From: an uncultured delta proteobacterium
Lineage (GTDB): Bacteria; Myxococcota_A; Polyangia; Polyangiales; Polyangiaceae
Direction of reading: 5' to 3'
Assembly (NCBI GenBank): GCA_903892415.1
Contig: CAITIQ010000198.1
Span: forward strand, 1 to 44,858
DNA: 44,858 nucleotides
This document shows, piece by piece, positions 14,192-20,882 of this stretch (the stretch's first letter is position 1; each line of letters opens with the position of its first letter). Below the pieces are notes generated by a model that saw only the letters and a program-made list of their open reading frames with translations, had not been told where the DNA came from and did not search any database. The position numbers were made by a program, and so were the translations under genes.

Positions 14192-16047
14192 CGCGCGCCA
14201 GCATCGTCGCGGTGGGGGCTATCTCGCCGCTCGGGGAAGGCGAGGCGGCGTTCGATCCCGGCGCGTTAGGGCAGCCCGCTCGCTGTGCGATCGAAGAGGA
14301 CGCGATCTTCGTGAAGGCCGGTTTCGCCCGACCCTTCGCCGCTCGCGCCGCGCAGCTCACAGCCAATGAAGCGCCTCACGTCGCCAATAAGCTCCTCCTT
14401 CACGCCCTCGGCGCTTGCGTGAACCACGTGAGCGAGTTGGGGCTTTTGCAAGGCAAGCGCGTGCGGCTCGCACTCGGTACCTCATCGGGTGGAATGGAAG
14501 CGGCCGAACAGCTCTTTCGCTTGCGTGCCGAAAGTCCAGAGGGCGCGCAGATTGCTGCACAGAGCGTTGCCGCGGCTACCTACTTTGCGCCGCAGCTGCG
14601 CGCGATTGCGCTACTCGAGGCAGCAGGTGTGGTACCGCAACGTGCGCTGCATTTGGTGACGGCCTGCGCTGCGTCTACTTGGGCGCTCGGCGTCGGTTTG
14701 CGCTGGCTAGAGGAAGGCGATTGTGATCTCGTTTTCGCCGGCGGCTATGACGCGCTCACCACCTTCGTCGGCGCTGGCTTCGAGTGTCTACGCGCAACCA
14801 GCGCCTCACGTCCTGCACCCTTCGGTCTCACGCGAGACGGCATGGCGCTCGGGGAGGGCGCTGGTGTTGTCGCGCTGGTGCGTGAAGGGGAGGAGGGGCG
14901 TGCGCAGCGTCGCGCGTTCGTGAGCGGCTTCGGTGCCTCCACCGACGCCGTTCATGTGACGGCGCCAGACCGCAACGGCGACGGGCTCTATCGCGCGGGA
15001 GCGGCCGCTCTCGCTGACGCCGGGGTGGGCTCGCAGCAATGCGGGCTGGTATCTGCTCACGCGACGGCGACGCCTTTCAACGACGCTATGGAATGGAAGG
15101 CGATCGAGCGTTTGTTTGGCGCTCATGCGCCCTACATTCATCCGTTCAAGGCGCAGATCGGCCATACGCTGGGAGCGGCCGGCGTGCTCGAGACGCTGGC
15201 GTTGGCGCGCGCCGTTGAGCTCGGCTGCATACCGGCCGCGGTGATCCCGGCCAACCCAGATCCGGAGACGCCAGCAAGGCTCGCGCCGGTGACCTGTGAA
15301 GCGCCGCTGCAGGCCGGACTCAAGTTGTCGGCGGCCTTCGGTGGTGCCAACGCTGCGCTGATCGTCGAGCGCGCGGACGTTGCGCCTTCGCGTAACGTTC
15401 GCCCAGCTCGCCGAGCTTTCGTGCGCAACTTTGCTCAGGTGGACGCGGTCGATCTCGAGCGGCTCGCGCTGGTGACCGGCCAAGCCCAAGACAAGCTCGA
15501 ACGGCTCGATGCGCTTTCGCTGCTCGCTGCTAGCGCCGTCGCGCAACTGCAAGACAGAGGCGCGCTAGCGGGAGACGGCGTGGGCGTGGTGGTGGGCCAC
15601 AGTCTGGCCACGCTCGACATCAACGAGCGCTTCTTCTCCAAGGTCCTCAGCAAAGGTCCTCGCTTCGCCGAGCCGAAGCTATTTCCGCCCACCTCGCCGA
15701 ACTTGGTCGCAGGTCAACTGGCCATCCTGTTCGGCCTGCGCGGACCGAGCGCTGCGCTTGCAGGCGGCCCGGGCACGGCGCTCGATCCACTGGCGCTCGC
15801 GCGTACGTTGCTGCGCTGCGGAGATTGCGAGCAGGTGGTCGTCGTGGCGATCGACTACCTGGGGGAGACGTCGCGATTCGTGCAAGCGGAGGCGTACGCC
15901 GCGCACGAGGACGTGCAGCACGGTGCGACGGTTGCGCTCGTTGATTGCGTGGCTGAAGGCAGCTTGTTCGAGCTGAGTGGAGAGCCACCGCGCGCTGGCT
16001 TCGGCCGCATCGCCCTGCTTGATTACCTGCGCCGGCAAGGCTCATGA
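14170..16047 (+). CDS. Ketosynthase fused to inactive ketosynthase-like domain (2)
   Basis: 625 aa from a GTG that lies 22 bp inside the lipoprotein gene. The first 410 residues are a ketosynthase with C166 in T-A-C-A-A-S-T, H297 in A-H-A-T-A-T-P and H332 in G-H-T-L-G-A-A-G, so the triad is complete even though the N-terminal V-x-x-T-G is altered to I-V-A-V-G. The last 210 residues resemble a truncated second ketosynthase (V-V-V-G-H-S, F-S-K-V-L, F-G-L-R-G-P-S) with A-G-G-P-G-T in place of the active-site Cys. It has the same unusual didomain plan as the protein at 11251-13443 but is too different to be a recent duplicate. The two may work as a pair on the upstream ACP. Confidence 0.88.
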   Translation: MSRARLLARASIVAVGAISPLGEGEAAFDPGALGQPARCAIEEDAIFVKAGFARPFAARAAQLTANEAPHVANKLLLHALGACVNHVSELGLLQGKRVRLALGTSSGGMEAAEQLFRLRAESPEGAQIAAQSVAAATYFAPQLRAIALLEAAGVVPQRALHLVTACAASTWALGVGLRWLEEGDCDLVFAGGYDALTTFVGAGFECLRATSASRPAPFGLTRDGMALGEGAGVVALVREGEEGRAQRRAFVSGFGASTDAVHVTAPDRNGDGLYRAGAAALADAGVGSQQCGLVSAHATATPFNDAMEWKAIERLFGAHAPYIHPFKAQIGHTLGAAGVLETLALARAVELGCIPAAVIPANPDPETPARLAPVTCEAPLQAGLKLSAAFGGANAALIVERADVAPSRNVRPARRAFVRNFAQVDAVDLERLALVTGQAQDKLERLDALSLLAASAVAQLQDRGALAGDGVGVVVGHSLATLDINERFFSKVLSKGPRFAEPKLFPPTSPNLVAGQLAILFGLRGPSAALAGGPGTALDPLALARTLLRCGDCEQVVVVAIDYLGETSRFVQAEAYAAHEDVQHGATVALVDCVAEGSLFELSGEPPRAGFGRIALLDYLRRQGS

Positions 16048-16157
16048 GCGTGACATTTTGGCAGCCCGCCCTTCGGCGAATCGAGCGTTTGCGCCACGCT
16101 GACAACTTCCCGCGCGAGACGACAATCTTGCTTGCTGCGCATCATTTTCCCAAATAG
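16044..16157 (+). CDS. 37-aa coupled ORF, possible dehydratase N-terminal remnant
   Basis: An ATG overlaps the ketosynthase stop (ATGA at 16044) and opens a 37-codon frame that ends at TAG 16157. The peptide begins MSVTFWQPALRR and ends L-L-A-A-H-H-F-P-K. The coupling, identical to that of other genes in this operon, suggests it is translated. The -H-F-P- near the end recalls the G-H-F-P catalytic helix of hotdog-fold 3-hydroxyacyl-ACP dehydratases, which are expected in such clusters, and the sequence stops right there. It may be a truncated dehydratase, or an unrelated small peptide. No continuation was seen in other frames up to 16240. Confidence 0.4.
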   Translation: MSVTFWQPALRRIERLRHADNFPRETTILLAAHHFPK

Positions 16158-16239
16158 GGTCAGCGAGGCTCAGCAAATGAAATGAACGTTTGGTTCGTGG
16201 AATGCTTGAGTCTGCACGCCGGTTCTCTCGACTGCTGAG

Positions 16240-16785
16240 ATGCCCATGAGCAAACAATTCCCCCCGAAGTCGAAGCTTCCTTTCGGCGCACGAAGTCTGT
16301 CGGTTTTGATCGTCGGCCTCGGGCTGACCTCGTCGGCCTGCGCGAAGAGCTACATCCCCAACACGGATGTCGAAGACAACGAGGACAACCGCGAGGTCAT
16401 CGCCTTCTGCGAGCGCTATCGCCGGGCCGTCGAGAAGCGAGATGCGGGCGGCATGCTTCAGCTCGTCTCGCCTCAATACTACGAGGACGGCGGCAACCCC
16501 GACGCCTCGGACGACATGGACTACGAGCAGTTCAAGTCATGGCTTACCGGAGAGGGCGTTGATGAAGAAGGCATCGCCTTCCGCGACGCGACTGCCATTC
16601 GGCACGAGATCCGTTATCGCCGCATCGTGCGTGAGACCGATCGCGTGTTCGTCGATTACACCTTCAGCGCGAGCTTCCGTGTTCCCACCGGCAAGGCCGA
16701 CGCCTGGAAGCGCAAGGTGGATGACAACCGGCTCGAGCTGGTCCGCGACGAGAGCGGTGAGTTCAAGATCGTCTCCGGCATGTGA
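16240..16785 (+). CDS. Small lipoprotein, NTF2-like fold suspected
   Basis: 181 aa (a second ATG at 16246 is equally possible; no strong ribosome site marks either). The signal peptide has a long basic n-region and ends in T-S-S-A-C, a lipobox. The mature part holds F-C-E-R-Y-R-R-A-V-E-K-R-D, a helix pattern of NTF2/SnoaL-like proteins, then the strands R-H-E-I-R-Y-R-R-I-V and V-F-V-D-Y-T-F-S-A. Such lipoproteins have no known function. The ketosynthase operon ends 83 bp upstream; a strong terminator follows 41 bp downstream. Confidence 0.8.
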   Translation: MPMSKQFPPKSKLPFGARSLSVLIVGLGLTSSACAKSYIPNTDVEDNEDNREVIAFCERYRRAVEKRDAGGMLQLVSPQYYEDGGNPDASDDMDYEQFKSWLTGEGVDEEGIAFRDATAIRHEIRYRRIVRETDRVFVDYTFSASFRVPTGKADAWKRKVDDNRLELVRDESGEFKIVSGM

Positions 16786-16826
16786 CGCTGGGCCTGGCGG
16801 CCGCGATGCGAGCGGCCGGGGTCGAC

Positions 16827-16856
16827 AAAAGCCTCGCTCTTACGAGCGAGGCTTTT
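16827..16856. terminator. Bidirectional Rho-independent terminator
   Basis: A perfect 13-bp inverted repeat, AAAAGCCTCGCTC and GAGCGAGGCTTTT, with a 4-nt loop. It gives a G/C-rich stem with a U run in both directions and lies between the converging lipoprotein gene (ends 16785) and patatin gene (ends 16863), so it should stop transcription of both. Confidence 0.92.
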
Positions 16857-16862
16857 GCGTTC

Positions 16863-17780
16863 TCAGTTGAGCGCGGCGTCAGAGGAAGTCATGTCGTCGA
16901 ACACGCCGCGCTCCTTGGCCTCGGTCAACGAGCGCAGCGCCGTTCGGTAGCCGCGCAATACGAGGGAGCGGGCGTTGAAGCGGTTGAGGTAGCTGAAGGC
17001 GCCGATGTCCGGCGCGATGTCGAGGAAGACCACGCGCGGGTGCGTGCGGCTCGTGAGCTCGACGCCGCGCCGCTCCTTCTCCGACATCACGAGGTTGACG
17101 GCCTGCCGAATCATGCCGAAGGGCCCGCTGCGGGCGATCGAGCGTTCGCCTGGGGCGCGCTCCTCTGGCCGATAGATATTCGAGATGATGACCACGTTGG
17201 CGCCGGCGTTGACCGCGAGATCGAGCGACAAGGTTCGCTTCACCTCGGCGTCCATCAAATAGCGCGAACCGACCTTGAGCGGACGGAACACGCCGGGGAT
17301 GGCGCAGCTCGCCGCCACGGCGCGGCTCATCGGCACGTCGGTTCGGTGCCCGCGGCCGAACACCACCCGCTCGCCCGAGTCGACATCCACGGCGGTCACG
17401 AGAATTTGGTTCTCGATTCGGTTGAAGTCGTTCTCCGGCAAGAACCGCTCGAGCACCTTCTCCAGCTTGTGGGTCGAGAAGGCGCCGGACAGCAGGTAGC
17501 CCGGATCGAGGAAGTCCTCGAGCCGGGGCGCACCGAGAAAGGTGCTCATGTACAGCCGCGGACCCTGGTGACGACGCCGCCACGGCAATCGGTAGGCGTC
17601 GAGCAGCACGTCGAGCGGGATGTCCTGGCCGTAGGTGGCAGCGACCAACGCCCCCGCGCTGGTGCCCACGAAGATCGTAGGAACGATGCCAATCTCTTCA
17701 CAGGCCTTGAGCACACCCAAGTGTGCGAGGCCGCGGGCGGCGCCACCCGACCCGACGAAAGCAACCTTCAGAGGGACCAT
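16863..17780 (-). CDS. Patatin-like phospholipase
   Basis: About 305 aa from the ATG at 17780 (M-V-P-L-K-V-A-F); a TTG at 17816 would add 12 residues. The oxyanion loop G-S-G-G-A-A-R-G, the nucleophile elbow G-T-S-A-G and the Ser-Asp dyad partner in L-M-D-A-E-V (the usual D-G is D-A here) identify a patatin/RssA-type hydrolase that cleaves acyl chains from phospholipids or neutral lipids. No signal peptide is apparent, so it is probably cytoplasmic. The gene is the last of three on the minus strand after the NTF2-like lipoprotein; a 92-bp gap separates them. Confidence 0.92.
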   Translation of the reverse strand: MVPLKVAFVGSGGAARGLAHLGVLKACEEIGIVPTIFVGTSAGALVAATYGQDIPLDVLLDAYRLPWRRRHQGPRLYMSTFLGAPRLEDFLDPGYLLSGAFSTHKLEKVLERFLPENDFNRIENQILVTAVDVDSGERVVFGRGHRTDVPMSRAVAASCAIPGVFRPLKVGSRYLMDAEVKRTLSLDLAVNAGANVVIISNIYRPEERAPGERSIARSGPFGMIRQAVNLVMSEKERRGVELTSRTHPRVVFLDIAPDIGAFSYLNRFNARSLVLRGYRTALRSLTEAKERGVFDDMTSSDAALN

Positions 17781-17872
17781 GCTCAGTAGTTTCGCGATCT
17801 GGTGGCTAGGTGGCAAACTTCTTTTGCGATCGCCGCTCGCAAATCATGAAGCCCCGGGAAGCAACAGCCGGA

Positions 17873-18511
17873 TCAACGGGTGAGCGGAAAGTCCTCGACA
17901 ATGCGGTGGATTGAAAAACCACCGTCGTTGCGCCGCAGCAGGAAGGTGAGCGTCGGTCCGAGCAAGCGGCCTTGGCGGCCGCTGGGTAAGCTGAGTGGCA
18001 CCACCACGAGCACGTCCGAGGCTTCGGTACGTTCGCTGGCCGGCAGGCCGTTTGCAGCAAGATCCCCGAGTTGCGCAGGCCACTCTGCGGCGAAGTCCTC
18101 GTTGCGTAACAAGCGAAAGTCGTCGGCGTCGTAGAACTGCAGGTTCTCGAGCTGCGTATAGTCGAGCCGTGTGAAGCGTCGCGCCCAAGCATTGATGGCG
18201 TTCTCGCGCGACCCGCGCTCTGGATCGAGTTGGTGGCAATCGCTGCTCAAAAGTCCTCGGGCCGCCTCCACATCCTCACGCGTTACGGCCTCAAGAAAGT
18301 TCGTCACCACCTTGAGCACCACGCGATCCTCGGGCGGAGTTCGCAGCAGCACCACGCCCTCCGCCGCCCGACTGCTCCGCTGCGGCGCGCCGAAGCCCGT
18401 CGCAGGATCGACCGTGACCCCGTCGGGTTGTCGGCGCTCCCCGAGCTCTCGGTAGCTGGTCGCTGGAGAACAAGCTACGGCCGCGAGCGCGGCCCACGCG
18501 ACTCGCTTCAC
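17873..18511 (-). CDS. Lipoprotein with NTF2-like domain (unknown function)
   Basis: 212 aa from a GTG start two bases after the stop of the preceding amidotransferase-like gene, so the two are almost certainly coupled. The N-terminus (M-K-R-V-A-W-A-A-L-A-A-V-A-C-S-P) is a short lipoprotein signal. A helix V-V-T-N-F-L-E-A-V-T-R-E-D-V-E-A-A-R-G and later strands L-T-F-L-L-R-R-N-D-G resemble NTF2/SnoaL-like proteins. No catalytic motif is visible. It is similar in plan, not in sequence, to the lipoprotein at 16240. Confidence 0.8.
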   Translation of the reverse strand: MKRVAWAALAAVACSPATSYRELGERRQPDGVTVDPATGFGAPQRSSRAAEGVVLLRTPPEDRVVLKVVTNFLEAVTREDVEAARGLLSSDCHQLDPERGSRENAINAWARRFTRLDYTQLENLQFYDADDFRLLRNEDFAAEWPAQLGDLAANGLPASERTEASDVLVVVPLSLPSGRQGRLLGPTLTFLLRRNDGGFSIHRIVEDFPLTR

Positions 18512-18513
18512 CC

Positions 18514-19389
18514 TTACAGCGCCTCGACGTGCGGCTCGCCATCTCCGGCGGCGTTGCCGTGCGCGATGGTCACCGTGTGACCGTCTTTGAGCTCGGTCAG
18601 CGAAGAGGGAAGGCGGTTGTCTTCGAAGTCGGAGGCGATCAGCCCCAGCCGCGCCGAGACGAGATGCGGGACCTTCGTCCGGGAGAGGCTCTCTTTGTCG
18701 AAGATGCGCTCGAGGCCCTGACGGCCGGCGAGCACGCTGTAGCCCATCGGTGAGAAGGTGCGCGTGCCGATCACGAAGTCACTGCAACCAAGCATCAAAT
18801 TGAGCCGCAGCGGCTCGCTCGACTCTTCGGCACAGATGCGAGAAACCAGCGCCAAACTCGAGCGAATTGCGTCACGTGCGGCAGCTGCCGGCACGTCGGC
18901 GCGGTCCAGCCGCCCGGCGTCATGAAGGAAGGAGAGGAAGGTGTAGAACACGAGTTCCGCGTCGGTCTCCCCCCGCACGTCGCGAGCGAGGAACTGCGGT
19001 AGGGACTCGAGCAGCCGACCGCGAATCTTCTCGGCGTTGGGCACGGTTCCGGTGGAGGCAAAAAGCCAATTGCGATAGCGGAACGGATGCGTGTTCTCGG
19101 TGCGCAGGGCGCCCACGGTGGCAGTACGAATGTGACCCACGAGCACGTCGGCGCGGATGTCTTTGACCAGCTCCCCGAACGAAAGCACTCGCCGATCATC
19201 GAAGGGGCGACGTTGCAGCAGAATCTCCCCGCCTTGATAGAACCCCACGCCCCAGCTGACGCTGCTCGGCGCTTCTGCCTGCGTAGGATCCGGTTCCGGC
19301 GGGCGAACAGAGTAGAGGGACGCGTCCACGGCCAAGGCACGTGAGCCGAGGTCTGGGCGGTTGGCGATGAAACCGACGAGACGAGCCAT
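18514..19389 (-). CDS. Class II glutamine amidotransferase-like protein lacking Cys2
   Basis: 291 aa. The fold signatures of YafJ/GATase_6 proteins are present: H-I-R-T-A-T-V-G, T-H-P-F, the S-T-G-T-V-P loop and a D-A-E-L helix. In active enzymes the protein begins M-C-R and the Cys becomes the N-terminal nucleophile; here it begins M-A-R (codon GCT), with R-L-V-G-F continuing the family pattern. The start is firm, because no in-frame M-C alternative exists nearby. It should therefore be unable to hydrolyse glutamine and may bind gamma-glutamyl compounds or act as a scaffold. It is the first gene of a unit with the lipoprotein at 17873. Confidence 0.87.
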   Translation of the reverse strand: MARLVGFIANRPDLGSRALAVDASLYSVRPPEPDPTQAEAPSSVSWGVGFYQGGEILLQRRPFDDRRVLSFGELVKDIRADVLVGHIRTATVGALRTENTHPFRYRNWLFASTGTVPNAEKIRGRLLESLPQFLARDVRGETDAELVFYTFLSFLHDAGRLDRADVPAAAARDAIRSSLALVSRICAEESSEPLRLNLMLGCSDFVIGTRTFSPMGYSVLAGRQGLERIFDKESLSRTKVPHLVSARLGLIASDFEDNRLPSSLTELKDGHTVTIAHGNAAGDGEPHVEAL

Positions 19390-19498
19390 TGCTGGACAGT
19401 GTGCGCGACTTTCATGGTGGACGCCAGCACCTCAGCCCGCGCTGGAGGCCGAGCCGTGATTGCGTCGAACTTTGGCACGAGTCATTGGGTTCACTGCG

Positions 19499-19513
19499 AC
19501 AACCTTCGGTTGT
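19499..19513 (+). promoter_or_regulatory. Small leader hairpin before C2-PDZ lipoprotein gene
   Basis: ACAACC-TTC-GGTTGT forms a perfect 6-bp stem directly in front of the T-A-A-G-G ribosome site for the ATG at 19526. It could affect translation or be a protein-binding site in the 136-bp gap that divides the gene from the divergent amidotransferase-like gene. Chance occurrence is possible. Confidence 0.3.
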
Positions 19514-19525
19514 AAGGTGCACGCT

Positions 19526-20332
19526 ATGCGCGCTCTCGCGGTGGTCTTCAGCCTCGGTCTCCTCCTTTCGGGATGTTCTGCCGTTTTCCCGGAGCTGTCG
19601 ACGCGGTTCTCCGAAGCACCTGACCTCGGCACCTTTGATCCGCCGCCGCCTACCGACCGCATGCTTTTGCGCGTTGTGAGCGGCAAAGTCCCCGCAAAAA
19701 CGCGCGACGGTCGCGATTGGGACAAGGCCTTTGGCAGCCTGCCCGACCCGTACGCCAAGGTGTCGGTCAACGGCGTGGAGCTGTTTCGAACCAACCCAGC
19801 CAGCGACACGCTCGAGCCGACCTGGAATGATTCGCCCAAAGGCAACTTCAGGATCGCCGCCGGTGACAAGGTGGAGGTTCAGCTGTGGGACTCTAGCCCG
19901 CTCAATGACAGTCCTGTTGGCGTGCAGGAGCGAACGCTGACGCCGGACCACATCGACGCCGGCGAGATTCGCTTTGACTTCTCGAGCGGTGGTGAAGTCG
20001 TCTTGGCCATCAAGCCTGCGGAGGCTGTTTGGGGCGCCGGCTTCTGGTTCGAGCTGCGCAACGACTCGGTGTATGTGACGCGTTTGATCGAAGGAAGTCC
20101 GGCCAGTCGCGCAGACATGCGCCCCGGCGATCGCATCGTCAGCATCGACGGTCAGGCGCTCGAGGCCATGCCCATCGCTGAACGTCGCAGCTTGCTGGGG
20201 GCGTTCCCAGTTCGCGGTTACAGGATGGATCTCGCGCGCAAAGACGGCACCACGCTGCAGGTAGATCTCAAAGAAGGGCCGATCTACCCGATGTTCTCCG
20301 ACTACTCTCGTTTGCCCGTCAAACCGAAGTGA
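19526..20332 (+). CDS. Lipoprotein with C2-like and PDZ domains
   Basis: 268 aa from the ATG at 19526, which has AAGG about 8 bases upstream; the open frame extends further 5' but without a signal. The signal peptide ends in L-L-L-S-G-C. The middle part (M-L-L-R-V-V-S-G ... D-P-Y-A-K-V-S-V ... T-L-E-P-T-W-N) is the pattern of a C2 domain, which often binds membranes or calcium. Residues about 180-255 are a PDZ domain (L-I-E-G-S-P-A-S-R-A-D-M-R-P-G-D-R-I-V-S-I-D-G). No protease domain is attached, so it is likely a periplasmic adaptor. Its stop overlaps the next start by GTGA. Confidence 0.88.
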   Translation: MRALAVVFSLGLLLSGCSAVFPELSTRFSEAPDLGTFDPPPPTDRMLLRVVSGKVPAKTRDGRDWDKAFGSLPDPYAKVSVNGVELFRTNPASDTLEPTWNDSPKGNFRIAAGDKVEVQLWDSSPLNDSPVGVQERTLTPDHIDAGEIRFDFSSGGEVVLAIKPAEAVWGAGFWFELRNDSVYVTRLIEGSPASRADMRPGDRIVSIDGQALEAMPIAERRSLLGAFPVRGYRMDLARKDGTTLQVDLKEGPIYPMFSDYSRLPVKPK

Positions 20333-20838
20333 AGATTCCGGACTTCGGCTACTCGACTGAGGAGATTCGCGCGGAGCTCGAGAAGCTGCGCCATCCGCTC
20401 TCCATCGCTGTCATCCGGGCGAAAAATCCCTTCAACGTGGGAGCCATCATCCGCGTCGCGCACTCGTTCTTGGTGCGAGAGATCTTCCTGATCGGCGTGG
20501 AGCCCTATTACGAGAAAGCCTCGATGGGCATGCAGAAGTACGAGAAGATCGTCGACTGTGAGACTGAAGAGGTCTTTCTCGAGCGCGTGGCGGGCCGGCC
20601 GCTGATCGGCGTTGAGCGCGACGCTGCGACCGCCACCCTTTGGGACGTGCCCATGCCCGACAACCTCGTGTTCGTCTTCGGCAGTGAGAACGACGGCATC
20701 CCCGAGTCGCTGTTAGCAAAGTGCGATTCGGTGCTCGCGATACCGATGTACGGGATCAATCACTCATTCCCGGTCACCGTGACCACCGGCATGGTCCTTT
20801 GTGAGTGGGCGCGACGCCGGGACCCTCTCGGGCGCTGA
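20329..20838 (+). CDS. SpoU/TrmH-family RNA 2'-O-methyltransferase
   Basis: 169 aa, a minimal SPOUT protein. Motif 1 is N-P-F-N-V-G-A-I-I-R, motif 2 is V-F-G-S-E-N-D-G-I-P, and motif 3 is I-P-M-Y-G-I-N-H-S-F-P-V. Together they build the SAM-binding trefoil knot that methylates ribose in tRNA or rRNA. Motif 3 lacks the usual S-L-N-V-S and has H-S-F-P-V-T-V instead. No extra RNA-binding domain is present, as in TrmL-like enzymes, but the target cannot be told from sequence. The GTG start overlaps the stop of the C2-PDZ lipoprotein gene (GTGA). Confidence 0.9.
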   Translation: MKIPDFGYSTEEIRAELEKLRHPLSIAVIRAKNPFNVGAIIRVAHSFLVREIFLIGVEPYYEKASMGMQKYEKIVDCETEEVFLERVAGRPLIGVERDAATATLWDVPMPDNLVFVFGSENDGIPESLLAKCDSVLAIPMYGINHSFPVTVTTGMVLCEWARRRDPLGR

Positions 20839-20882
20839 CAGACGCGGATTGCGTCCTTGGCGACGCCTAGCGATGATGGCCT

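Noticed and set aside
16782..17789. Plus-strand ORF of 335 codons opposite the patatin gene
   Set aside because: Shadow of a GC-rich gene; the patatin motifs are on the minus strand and the ORF begins inside the terminator region.
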